Part shown: positions 23,930 to 31,399 of the stretch, piece after piece | How positions within the stretch are numbered: position 1 is the first letter of the stretch | How the letters are laid out: the number at the start of each line of letters is the position of its first letter | Source: Micavibrio sp. UBA7689 | GTDB lineage: Bacteria; Pseudomonadota; Alphaproteobacteria; Micavibrionales; Micavibrionaceae | Reading direction: 5' to 3' | NCBI GenBank assembly: GCA_002482805.1 | Contig: DLGR01000037.1 | Span: 650-34,834 of the forward strand | Length of the DNA: 34,185 nt | Notes under the pieces: generated by a model | The model's input: the letters and a program-made list of their open reading frames with translations, nothing else | Databases searched by the model: none | Told to the model about the DNA's origin: nothing | Translations under genes and position numbers: made by a program

Positions 23930-24028
23930 ATGTCCACCGATACAAAGAAGCCAGACACAGACAAAAAAGACCAAGGCACCAAAAAAGACAGCCATGGCGG
24001 CGGTTGCGGTTGCGGTCACAGCCACTGA
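23930..24028 (+). CDS. 32-residue peptide with Cys/His-rich tail (CGCGHSH)
   Basis: This tiny frame encodes a Lys/Asp/Thr-rich, fully hydrophilic N-terminal part and the tail SHGGGCGCGHSH. The CxC plus HxH arrangement would suit binding of a soft or borderline metal ion such as Cu, Zn or Ni; this is inference. It is supported as a gene by AGGAGA 7 bases before the ATG at 23930 (the in-frame ATG at 23924 is too close to it) and by a strong terminator 20 bases after the stop. No signal peptide or membrane span is present. It diverges from gcvT. I do not recognise a named family. Confidence 0.7.
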   Translation: MSTDTKKPDTDKKDQGTKKDSHGGGCGCGHSH

Positions 24029-24047
24029 GCTGAAATTTTAAGAATTC

Positions 24048-24073
24048 AAAACCCCGCGAAAGCGGGGTTTTTT
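24048..24073 (+). terminator. Rho-independent terminator after the 32-aa peptide gene
   Basis: AAAACCCCGC-GAAA-GCGGGGTTTT is a perfect 10-base stem with a GNRA-type loop and a T-tract (TTTTTT). Confidence 0.92.
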
Positions 24074-24137
24074 CATGGAACGTGTTTTCTTCCCCGTCGT
24101 TGGTGGTCGGCAATATTACCAATTTATGGAGAAAATT

Positions 24138-24518
24138 ATGATTAACCGCAAAAATGCTATTCTTTTAGGAATTACCGGCATCGTCCTGATTGCTTTAACG
24201 GCAGGGGCGAGCGCCTACATCGTCACCAAATCCATGGACGACGATAAAGTCGTCACGGAAACATCCCATACCGAAACCATAAAATGGAATGAACAGCGTG
24301 CGGCGGTACAACCCCAGCCGCAAGCACAACCTGCGAAGCCAGCCTGTGATGACGGCAATATCGTCGGCACAGTTGTCGGCGGTGTCGGCGGCGGTGTGGT
24401 CGGAAGCCAGATCGGTTCGGGTAGCGGTCAAACTGCGGCCACTATCGGCGGTGCCATTGGCGGCGCGGTTCTGGGCAAAGAATTTATTCCGACAGAGAAC
24501 GTTACCTGCGCGGATTAG
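24138..24518 (+). CDS. Glycine-zipper (17 kDa antigen-like) membrane protein
   Basis: This 126-residue protein has an N-terminal hydrophobic helix (about residues 7-26, ILLGITGIVLIALTAG), most likely an uncleaved anchor or signal. A Gln/Pro-rich linker follows. The glycine-zipper 2TM domain (Rick_17kDa_Anti type) reads IVGTVVGGVGGGVVGSQIG, followed by AATIGGAIGGAVLGKEF. Such domains insert into membranes, often the outer membrane. Two Cys flank the zipper (PACDDG and VTCAD). The start at 24138 has GGAGA 5 bases upstream; earlier in-frame starts are possible but unneeded. Terminators flank it on both sides. Confidence 0.8.
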   Translation: MINRKNAILLGITGIVLIALTAGASAYIVTKSMDDDKVVTETSHTETIKWNEQRAAVQPQPQAQPAKPACDDGNIVGTVVGGVGGGVVGSQIGSGSGQTAATIGGAIGGAVLGKEFIPTENVTCAD

Positions 24519-24526
24519 AAATAAGG

Positions 24527-24553
24527 AACCCCGCTTAATGGCGGGGTTTTTCT
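24527..24553 (+). terminator. Rho-independent terminator after the glycine-zipper gene
   Basis: AACCCCGC-TTAATG-GCGGGGTT is an 8-base stem followed by a T-rich tract. Its arms resemble those of the terminator at 24048, with a different loop. The minus-strand gene ends at 24555, immediately beyond it. Confidence 0.88.
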
Positions 24554-24554
24554 T

Positions 24555-25535
24555 TTACATGGGTGGGCCGTCTTTTCCAGGAAGAATTAAATTCAAGCTG
24601 CCTGAATTCCCCACCAAACGATCTCTGCTCAAGCCATCTATCATTGCCTGCTCTTTTGCTTCCTCCCAAACTGCATTTCGTACATAGGGCGACCAGAAAA
24701 ACACACCCGTCTGACGAATTTTGAAATGTCCACGCACCAGAGATGTTGCCATTGTACGCGCGGCTTCCTCATCTGACATATTCTCATTTTTATTGAGGAT
24801 GCGAGATAGATCAAATCTGATAGCGTTGACCGGCATTTTTTCAGGAACGCCTTTGGCGCGGCGGCCCTTGTTGATTTTGGAATAATCGTTTTCATCTTCA
24901 CTGACCTGCAAGATCGGTGAGCGGCTGTTCATCAGCAGTAAAATGCATAGTGCTGCGTCCGCCGAATAGGAATCAAGCCGTTGGCCGTCCTGTGGAATGG
25001 TGCGCTCTTGCATAAAGCCGCCCATTAATTCATGGTATTTTTCGTTGGCAAAGCGTATGCCTTTTTCTGAAATTATGAATGTTTGGGAAGTTTTTTCAAA
25101 CATCGGGGTGTGATTAGAATCTGGGTACGACATAACTTTCGAAACAATTATGTGATCCTTTTTATCTTCGAATAACCAACCAATGCGTCCGGAGTTGTCA
25201 CTGGGAGCATACTCAATCCATGTTATTGGATATGGAGGTTTGGCAAATTTGAATCCCTTTAACAGCGTGTCCGAGGGGGTTTTCGCCATTTTCTGAATGG
25301 CATCTGCGACATTGTCATCTATGTTAAAGCGCATTGCCTTTTTGATATTGTCAGCAATCGGTGCCAAATCATTGGCAAACATCATGACGATGCTCGCCAT
25401 GTGAGAGAGGCCGTTTCGGCCGTGTCCAGCGCTCAGGCTTTTCCCCATGAACTCGGTTGTCAGTCCGCTGTGCATTTTTGCAGGCTTTGTGCGGTAGTTG
25501 TGCACTATTTCCGTAATGGCTTCAGATAAAAACAT
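24555..25535 (-). CDS. Hypothetical protein resembling phage-associated proteins
   Basis: This 326-residue soluble protein has no assigned function. Its C-terminal part (SKINKGRRAKGVPEKMPVNA, then VRGHFKIRQTGVFFWSPYVR) recalls a group of uncharacterised phage and prophage proteins in alphaproteobacteria that end in an R-R-G-H...W-x-P pattern; this resemblance is recalled, not searched. The start at 25535 is chosen because AAGGG lies 7 bases before it; the frame is open to 25568. No integrase, capsid or other phage gene is nearby, so it may be a lone remnant or a domesticated gene. Confidence 0.65.
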   Translation of the reverse strand: MFLSEAITEIVHNYRTKPAKMHSGLTTEFMGKSLSAGHGRNGLSHMASIVMMFANDLAPIADNIKKAMRFNIDDNVADAIQKMAKTPSDTLLKGFKFAKPPYPITWIEYAPSDNSGRIGWLFEDKKDHIIVSKVMSYPDSNHTPMFEKTSQTFIISEKGIRFANEKYHELMGGFMQERTIPQDGQRLDSYSADAALCILLLMNSRSPILQVSEDENDYSKINKGRRAKGVPEKMPVNAIRFDLSRILNKNENMSDEEAARTMATSLVRGHFKIRQTGVFFWSPYVRNAVWEEAKEQAMIDGLSRDRLVGNSGSLNLILPGKDGPPM

Positions 25536-25597
25536 ATTATACCCTTTATGGCCGCCTGCATAAGCCAATCTATCTATTATGTCAATATTTTTTGAGG

Positions 25598-26926
25598 CTA
25601 GGCAGGCACCCCGTATAAATCGTAATCATCGGCGTCTTCGATGGTGGCCCTGATGATGTCGCCTTGTTTTAAGTGGCCGGCATCGCGCAGGAATACCTTG
25701 CCGTCGATTTCGGGGGCGTCGCCTTCGGAGCGCGCATCGGCGCCGCCATCTTCACCGATTTCATCGATAATGACGTTGATGGTTTTGCCGACTTTTTGTT
25801 GAAGCTTTGCCGCGCTGATCTTCTGTTGAACGGCCATGAAACGTTCGAAGCGTTCTTCTTTCACTTCCTGCGGGATCTGTAATTCGATCTCGTTCGATTT
25901 CGCGCCGGAAACAGGTTCGTATTTGAACGCGCCGACGCGGTCGAGTTGCACATCTTCCAGCCAATCCATCATGAATTGGAAATGTTCTTCCGTTTCGCCG
26001 GGGTGGCCTACGATGAAGGATGAGCGAATGGTGAGGTCAGGACACATTGCGCGCCAGTTGCGAATGCGTTCTACCGTTTTTTCCTGATGCGCGGGACGGC
26101 GCATGAGTTTCAACACTTCGGGGTGCGCGTGCTGGAACGGTATGTCGATGTAGGGCAGGATTTTGCGTTCATTCATAAGCGGAATGACTTTGTCCACATG
26201 CGGGTAGGGATAGACGTAGTGCATACGCACCCAGATGCCCAGTTCGCCAAGCGCTTCGCACATGTCCTGAAACTTCGTGGCCCAGCGTTTGCCTTTCCAT
26301 CCGAATTCCTGATATTTCAGATCGACGCCATACGCAGAAGTATCTTGTGAAATCACGAGAATTTCTTTTACGCCGGCCTTCGCCAGATTTTCCGCTTCGG
26401 CAATCACGTGGTGGATCGGGCGCGATACGAGGTCGCCGCGCAAAGACGGGATGATGCAGAAGGTGCAGCGGTTGTTGCAGCCTTCGGAAATTTTCAGGTA
26501 CGCGTAATGGCGCGGCGTTAATTTCAAGCCTTCGGCGGGCACCAAATCCATAAACGGATCGTGCAGAGGCGGCACGGCATCGTGCACGGCATTCACCACC
26601 TGTTCGTATTGGTGCGCGCCCGTCACCGCGAGCACATCGGGGAATTTGTTCATGATGAGTTCGGGTTCTTTGCCCATGCAGCCCGTCACGATCACGCGGC
26701 CGTTTTGTTTCATCGCCGTGCCGATGGCATCGAGCGATTCTTCCTTGGCGGAATCCAGAAAGCCGCATGTGTTCACGATCACGACATCGGCGTCGTTGTA
26801 TTGGCCCGAGAGTTCGTAACCTTCCGAGCGGAGCTGTGTCAGGATGCGTTCGGAATCCACCAGCGCCTTGGGGCAACCCAAGGAGATCATGCCGATTTTC
26901 GGTGCTGTTTTGACTGCTTCTTTCAT
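25598..26926 (-). CDS. rimO: Ribosomal protein S12 methylthiotransferase RimO
   Basis: This radical-SAM enzyme methylthiolates the conserved aspartate of ribosomal protein S12. The 442-residue protein has the N-terminal UPF0004 domain with cluster cysteines C18 (LGCPKALVDSE), C54 (VNTCGFLDSAKEESLDAIG) and C83 (TGCMGKEPEL). The radical-SAM C150/C154/C157 triad lies in SEGCNNRCTFCIIPSLRGD, and a C-terminal TRAM domain follows. GFLDSAKEES and IPSLRG distinguish it from MiaB. There is no clear ribosome-binding site at 26926. The frame of the upstream small gene runs on into this gene in another phase. Confidence 0.95.
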   Translation of the reverse strand: MKEAVKTAPKIGMISLGCPKALVDSERILTQLRSEGYELSGQYNDADVVIVNTCGFLDSAKEESLDAIGTAMKQNGRVIVTGCMGKEPELIMNKFPDVLAVTGAHQYEQVVNAVHDAVPPLHDPFMDLVPAEGLKLTPRHYAYLKISEGCNNRCTFCIIPSLRGDLVSRPIHHVIAEAENLAKAGVKEILVISQDTSAYGVDLKYQEFGWKGKRWATKFQDMCEALGELGIWVRMHYVYPYPHVDKVIPLMNERKILPYIDIPFQHAHPEVLKLMRRPAHQEKTVERIRNWRAMCPDLTIRSSFIVGHPGETEEHFQFMMDWLEDVQLDRVGAFKYEPVSGAKSNEIELQIPQEVKEERFERFMAVQQKISAAKLQQKVGKTINVIIDEIGEDGGADARSEGDAPEIDGKVFLRDAGHLKQGDIIRATIEDADDYDLYGVPA

Positions 26927-27317
26927 CGGGCGGGACCATACAGGATTTGACGTTCGAAGGGGAAGGAAATTGTTGGTATCGGGCCAGTTTATGGGCTTTT
27001 TTGACGTCTTTCAGAAACCTTGCCTGCGCGATCATCCATGCCTTGAGGTATTGGTCGAGCCTGTATTTAGGGTCGGTGATAAAGGCGTTGCGGGCAGCTC
27101 GGGCCTTGCCATCAGTGGTGCGCGGGCCGGTGGATTTTTGCCAAGGTTGCCAGTTTCGTATCTTTGCCGCCTGCGCGGCACGTTGTTCGGGGGTCCATGT
27201 ACGGCCTTTGCGCCGTGGGGGATTTAATAGTTCGTTTTGTGGATTTTTTTCAACCGTGCCGGATTTCCCAATGATTTCAACGGGGGGCGTTTGGCGGGTG
27301 GGGGAGGTTTGAGGCAT
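26927..27317 (-). CDS. Small basic protein with STGPRTTDGKARAARNA motif, 3' end unresolved
   Basis: The N-terminal 130 codons encode a basic, Pro-rich protein. RTWTPEQRAAQAAKIRNWQP is followed by STGPRTTDGKARAARNAF, a motif found in many small bacterial proteins of unknown function. The frame does not stop before rimO. It continues in another phase to 26169, giving 382 codons, and the part inside rimO is Arg-rich shadow-like sequence. Either a frameshift removed the normal stop, or translation truly overlaps rimO. A near-consensus promoter ends 5 bases before its ATG, with no ribosome-binding site. Coordinates cover the supported part only. Confidence 0.5.
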
Positions 27318-27322
27318 GGCCT

Positions 27323-27351
27323 ATAATAGGATTTATTTCCTATAATGTCAA
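27323..27351 (-). promoter_or_regulatory. Near-consensus promoter of the STGPRT-motif gene and probably rimO
   Basis: On the minus strand TTGACA (27351-27346), exactly 17 bases and TATTAT (27328-27323) match sigma-70 hexamers in 11 of 12 positions. Five bases separate the -10 from the ATG at 27317, so transcription would begin at or within the start codon. Confidence 0.65.
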
Positions 27352-27433
27352 GGTTTATGTACAAGGAACCCGACTCACGAACGGGAGGTTGGCAATGGGT
27401 AGCCATTAGAAAACAACAACCGAGGAGACCATC

Positions 27434-28033
27434 ATGTCAACCAGCACGGAAATACCCAAAGACATTCATGTGGCCCTGAAACAGGGAAACCAACATCATC
27501 TGGGCCGCATCGCCATCCTGACCACGGACGGCACGGAAGACACAGAGTTTTTCTATCCGTATTACAGCTTCCTTGAAAAAGGATATGACGTGGACGTTCT
27601 GACGCCCGACGGCGGTGCGTTGAAATGCAAGAACGGCGCAGGGCTTTCCGACACGAAAGCATTGAACAGTGCTACGCCCGATAATTATGCGTTGCTGTAC
27701 ATACCCGGCGGCAAAGCGCCGTCGAAATTGAAAAAGAACGACGAATCCGTGAAATTCGTGCGCGATTTCTGCCTGACGGGTAAGCCCGTTGCATCCATCT
27801 GTCACGGTGCGCAATTGCTCGCCGCCGCGGGTGTCATCAAAGGCCGCAACATCGCCGCATGGCCCGCCGTGCAAAAAGAAATCCAGAAAGCGGGCGGGTT
27901 CTTCGTCAACCGTTCATCGGTTCGCGACGGACAATTCATCACGGCACGCTGGCCGGGAGATTTGCCCGCGTTTATGATCGCCGTTTCCCAAGAGCTGGAA
28001 TTCAAAGGCGAAGTCCATAAGCTCGTGGCGTAA
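27434..28033 (+). CDS. DJ-1/PfpI family protein
   Basis: This 199-residue protein of the class I glutamine-amidotransferase-like superfamily is related to PfpI/YhbO/DJ-1 proteins, associated with glyoxalase, deglycase or stress-protective activity. The nucleophile C123 with H124 is in VASICHGAQLLAAAGVIKGR. The acidic partner E35 is in ILTTDGTEDTEFFYP, and IPGGKAP holds the oxyanion loop. AGGAGACC precedes the ATG. It diverges from the STGPRT-motif gene over 116 bases and is closed by a terminator. The exact substrate cannot be told from sequence. Confidence 0.9.
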   Translation: MSTSTEIPKDIHVALKQGNQHHLGRIAILTTDGTEDTEFFYPYYSFLEKGYDVDVLTPDGGALKCKNGAGLSDTKALNSATPDNYALLYIPGGKAPSKLKKNDESVKFVRDFCLTGKPVASICHGAQLLAAAGVIKGRNIAAWPAVQKEIQKAGGFFVNRSSVRDGQFITARWPGDLPAFMIAVSQELEFKGEVHKLVA

Positions 28034-28055
28034 TTAACCTATTCAATCATGCGAG

Positions 28056-28079
28056 AAGCCGCGGAAACGCGGCTTTTTT
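28056..28079 (+). terminator. Rho-independent terminator after the DJ-1/PfpI gene
   Basis: AAGCCGCG-GAAA-CGCGGCTT is an 8-base stem with a GNRA loop and a following T-tract. Confidence 0.9.
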
Positions 28080-28123
28080 GCTGTTTTTCTTGCAGGGTTT
28101 CGTAAAATGCCCTAGAAGATGCC

Positions 28124-28660
28124 ATGAGTAAATTTTCCCCTACGCCCCGCCAGATTTTCGATGTTGTTTCGCAAGTGACCGGCATTGCGCCGGAAGAGTT
28201 GCGCAGTGAAAGCGCAGACGAAAAGGTCAAGCGCGCGCAGGACTGGACATTCTTTTTCAGCCGCATCTGGACGAGCGCGACCGACGAGAAAATTGGCGAA
28301 GCGACAGGCATTGCCGCAAGCAAGGAAAGAATTGTTGCGGGTATCAGCGAAGCGACAAAAATTCTGTATTCCAATGTGGATTATGTGCGTGAGGCTTTGC
28401 AATTCTCCCGCAGCGCTTCTGACGATTTCGTTTATAACCGGTTACGCATGGATGACAAAACGCCCGACAAGGTGTGTCAGGCTTTCATGGATGCGAATAT
28501 GGGATACAGGCCTGTAAGACACGGCCCTTATGCGGAGACTCTGTTGTTGTTCGGACGCGGTTTGATACGTGTCGATGATAACAGGCTTGAACCGCTCATC
28601 ACCATCAAGCGGAACGCGGTGAATATCGCGGCCCGTTGGGCAGAAATGCGCGAGCCGTAA
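28124..28660 (+). CDS. Protein with DnaA domain IV-like DNA-binding region
   Basis: Residues about 8-78 follow the layout of DnaA domain IV: RQIFDVVSQVTGIAPEELRS, then KVKRAQDWTFFFSRIWTSAT, DEKIGEATGI and an IVAGISEATKIL helix. In DnaA the signature GGRDHSTVLHA contacts the DnaA box; here the equivalent is AASKERIVAGI, so box recognition is probably altered or lost. No AAA+ ATPase domain is present. The last 100 residues are unfamiliar (VRHGPYAETLLLFGRGLIRV). The ATG has only a weak upstream AGAAG. It could be a regulator, a replication modulator or a DnaA-derived protein with a new role. Confidence 0.65.
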   Translation: MSKFSPTPRQIFDVVSQVTGIAPEELRSESADEKVKRAQDWTFFFSRIWTSATDEKIGEATGIAASKERIVAGISEATKILYSNVDYVREALQFSRSASDDFVYNRLRMDDKTPDKVCQAFMDANMGYRPVRHGPYAETLLLFGRGLIRVDDNRLEPLITIKRNAVNIAARWAEMREP

Positions 28661-28663
28661 TTA

Positions 28664-30046
28664 TTATTCGGTGGTGGTTTCTTCCCAGCCGCCGCCGAGA
28701 GCCTTATACAAATCCACGGCCGCCGCAAGGCGGTCGTTTTTCGTCTGGATGTAGTTGCTTTCGACCGCGAGCATGACTTGACGGTTGTCCAGCAGCGTCT
28801 GGAAGTCGATCGAGCCGACATCATATTGTTGTTTGGCCAGATCATAGGCCTTGCGGGATTCATTGAGCGCGGTTTCCAGAGAGGTTTCGCGTTTTTGCGC
28901 GGCGCGTTCATTGGCGATGGCGTCTTCTACATCCTTGAACGATACCAGAACCGTTTTGCGGTAGTTTTCGATCAATTCATCTTTGCGCGCTTTGGTGAAG
29001 GCGAGATTTCCTTCTAGCAAGCCGCCCTTGAATATGGGCGCGGTGATAGCGGAGGCCAAAGCCAGCGCCGTCGTTGCAGGATCGCCCAGCGGAGACGCGG
29101 CCACAGACCAATCAAGGCCCAGCGTCACTTGCGGGAAGAAGGCGGCGCGCGCGGCGCCGATATCGGCATTCGCGGCGATCAGATCCGATTCCACGCTGCG
29201 GATATCAGGACGGCGTTCCAATAATGTCGAGGGTTGGCCCGGCGCTATTACAGGTACGGGAAGCGAGCGGAGTTCTTTCGCGGTCACGACCAGATTTTGC
29301 GGCGGTTTGCCCACCAGCACCGCGAGCGCAGAGCGGGCAACTTTCAAATCACGTTCCACAAGGGCGCGGTCGGCTTCGGTGGTTGCCAGATCGGTTTTTT
29401 GCTGGGACACATCGAGGAGTGTGGTGGCGCCTGCATCATAGCGGGCCTGAACGATGCGGAGCAGTTCTTTCGCGCTTTCCAAATTCTGATCGGCGATTTT
29501 CAAACGCTCTTCGAGATTGAGAACATTGAAATAGCCTTTGGCGACATCGGACATGACAACGAGGGCCGTGGCATCGCGGGAGAATTGCGCGGAATCCAGA
29601 TCGCTTTCGGCGGCTTCGATTTCGGCGGCGTTCATGCCGAAGAGATCGAGTTCATAACCGACGGAAAGGCCGACATCGCCGCCTACGTCATTGGTGTCGC
29701 GCGTGTCGGGATTGTTGATCCTGTCATAACCGACCGAGCCGCCGGCATCCACGGATGGAAGACGGGAGGCACCTGTGGCGCGAAGCAGGCCGCGGGCCTG
29801 TTCGATACGCGCAACCGATGCGCCGAGATCGTTGTTTTTGGCCAATGCCTCATCCATCAACGCGTTCAATTCCGCGCTCTGGAAGTTTTTCCACCAGTCC
29901 TTGGCGATGACGGTCGGGTTCGACGCATCGGACTCGCTCCACGCGGCGGGGGTTTCCGTCACGGGGCGTTCGTAATTGGGGACGAGGGAGCAGCCCGACA
30001 GCAGGGCGGCGAGAAGGGCGGAGGTGATAAATTTATTGTGTTTCAT
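28664..30046 (-). CDS. Efflux outer-membrane lipoprotein, NodT/OprM family
   Basis: This TolC-like outer-membrane channel of RND-type efflux systems has 460 residues. The signal peptide ends LLSGC (lipidated C19), followed by SLVPNYERPVTETPAAWSE typical of NodT. Two repeated outer-membrane-efflux domains form long coiled coils, and the family pattern LLERRPDIRSVESDLIAANA is present. The frame is open to 30106, but the lipoprotein signal fixes the start at 30046. No inner-membrane pump or periplasmic adaptor gene adjoins it, so its partners must lie elsewhere. A TetR-type palindrome and promoter are upstream. Confidence 0.92.
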   Translation of the reverse strand: MKHNKFITSALLAALLSGCSLVPNYERPVTETPAAWSESDASNPTVIAKDWWKNFQSAELNALMDEALAKNNDLGASVARIEQARGLLRATGASRLPSVDAGGSVGYDRINNPDTRDTNDVGGDVGLSVGYELDLFGMNAAEIEAAESDLDSAQFSRDATALVVMSDVAKGYFNVLNLEERLKIADQNLESAKELLRIVQARYDAGATTLLDVSQQKTDLATTEADRALVERDLKVARSALAVLVGKPPQNLVVTAKELRSLPVPVIAPGQPSTLLERRPDIRSVESDLIAANADIGAARAAFFPQVTLGLDWSVAASPLGDPATTALALASAITAPIFKGGLLEGNLAFTKARKDELIENYRKTVLVSFKDVEDAIANERAAQKRETSLETALNESRKAYDLAKQQYDVGSIDFQTLLDNRQVMLAVESNYIQTKNDRLAAAVDLYKALGGGWEETTTE

Positions 30047-30083
30047 CAATATGTTCCAAATGGTCAGGACCTGTATCTGGCAT

Positions 30084-30110
30084 AGAATACACCAAAACGT
30101 CCACATTCAA
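30084..30110 (-). promoter_or_regulatory. Candidate promoter of the NodT-family gene
   Basis: On the minus strand TTGAAT (30110-30105), a 15-base spacer and TATTCT (30089-30084) give a leader of about 30 bases before 30046. The spacer is short. The TetR-type palindrome abuts the -35. Confidence 0.35.
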
Positions 30111-30111
30111 A

Positions 30112-30127
30112 TAGACCGTTCGGTCAA
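30112..30127. promoter_or_regulatory. TetR-type operator-like palindrome
   Basis: TAGACCGTTCGGTCAA contains the dyad GACCG-TT-CGGTC and resembles operators of TetR-family repressors such as NemR (TAGACC-N4-GGTCTA). It lies just upstream of the putative promoter of the efflux channel gene. No TetR gene is encoded in this window. Confidence 0.5.
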
Positions 30128-30176
30128 AAATCCAGTGGCGTGGTGTTTTTTATACGGGACAAGCCGCCAAAACCTT

Positions 30177-31340
30177 TCAGATGTTAAGCGCTTTTTCCAG
30201 ATGATGGCGGGTGATGCCGAAGCGGGCCTTCGTGTCCGCGATTTTGGCCAAAAGGGCGGGGGGCTTGGCCTTCGCCTTGGGGTTGCGGGTCCCGACGATC
30301 ATGACGTTTTTGGCCGTGTGTTCGCCCGAGATGAATTCAAACACTTTCACCGAATAACCGAAATATTCGAGGATCAACGCGCGCAGACCATCCGTGACCA
30401 TTTCGGCCTGACGCTCCATGAAGATGCCGTGGCGCGTGATGAATTCCAGATCGCCCTGGTTGGCTTTTTCCATTTCATTCCTGATTTGCTTGTGACAGCA
30501 GGGTGCGACGACGATGAGTTCCGCATTCGCGGCGATGCCTTTGGCGAGGGCATCATCCGTAGCCGTATCACAGGCGTGCAGGGCGATGAGGATGTTCGCG
30601 TTTGAAGCATCGTAGTTTTCAATCGTGCCTTGTTGGAATTTCAAACCGTCAAAGCCCGATTTTGCCGCGATTTTAGTGCACAGATCCACCATATCCGTTC
30701 TGTATTCCACGCCTGTTACTGTGGGGTTATGCCCTTGTGCGGCGAGATAATCGTAAAGCGCGAAAGTGAGGTAGCCTTTGCCCGAGCCCATATCGACGAT
30801 GTTTTTGATTTTATCCTGCGGGATATCGCGCACAAGGCCCGATAATATTTCCACGTATTTGTCGATCTGGCGGAATTTATCCTGCGACGATTTCAAAACA
30901 TTGCCCGAAGCGTCGGTCACGCCGAGATCATGCAGATAGGGTTTTTTTGCAACCACGCGGTTTTTGGCGCGGTCGTGTTCGGTGGAAGGTATTTCCGTTA
31001 CGGTGGGTTCCGATTTCCGCAGTTTGTTTTTATCGAAGGCGAGATCGAATTCCGTGGTGAATAGATTTGCAGCGTGGAAATCCGCACCGAGGTATTTTTT
31101 GATAATGCCAAGGCCTTCGTTGAAATCGTAATTCTTCGCGATGTCTTTGGTTTTGTGCGTGTAGGTGAAGCCGAGTTTTTCGATCCGTTTCACCACGATT
31201 TTTTTGACGGTGATTTTTTTGAGGTCTTCCGCGCCCGTGTAATGGCCGAGCGTGAGTTTGGCAAAGGTGCCGTCTTTGAGGCTTTGCGCGGCGAGATCGA
31301 TAAATTCGGCGGTTTTGGACATGCGCGGTTTATACACCAA
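30177..31340 (-). CDS. Class I SAM-dependent methyltransferase (Methyltransf_32-like)
   Basis: This 387-residue protein has an N-terminal region of about 180 residues, then a Rossmann methyltransferase domain. The SAM loop is KNIVDMGSGKGYLTFALYDY, preceded by KFRQIDKYVEIL. It also contains LIALHACDTATDDAL and the VVAPCCHKQIR motif typical of the Methyltransf_32/METTL25-like group. The target, possibly an RNA or protein, is unknown. The listed start is a TTG with AAGG upstream; an in-frame ATG at 31322 without a ribosome-binding site is the alternative. It diverges from the LysE gene. Confidence 0.82.
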   Translation of the reverse strand: MVYKPRMSKTAEFIDLAAQSLKDGTFAKLTLGHYTGAEDLKKITVKKIVVKRIEKLGFTYTHKTKDIAKNYDFNEGLGIIKKYLGADFHAANLFTTEFDLAFDKNKLRKSEPTVTEIPSTEHDRAKNRVVAKKPYLHDLGVTDASGNVLKSSQDKFRQIDKYVEILSGLVRDIPQDKIKNIVDMGSGKGYLTFALYDYLAAQGHNPTVTGVEYRTDMVDLCTKIAAKSGFDGLKFQQGTIENYDASNANILIALHACDTATDDALAKGIAANAELIVVAPCCHKQIRNEMEKANQGDLEFITRHGIFMERQAEMVTDGLRALILEYFGYSVKVFEFISGEHTAKNVMIVGTRNPKAKAKPPALLAKIADTKARFGITRHHLEKALNI

Positions 31341-31361
31341 ATGTCGCCTTGTACGAAAGTC

Positions 31362-31384
31362 TAAACCCCGATAGTTTGGGTTTA
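31362..31384. repeat. 7-base inverted repeat between the methyltransferase and LysE genes
   Basis: TAAACCC and GGGTTTA pair around a 9-base spacer within the 59-base divergent region. It could be an operator or a leader hairpin just before the LysE ribosome-binding site. Confidence 0.35.
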
Positions 31385-31399
31385 AAGGCTGGTAAAACT

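Noticed and set aside
29234..30085. 283-codon plus-strand frame opposite the NodT-family gene
   Set aside because: The minus-strand protein has a lipobox and family motifs; the plus frame is a shadow.
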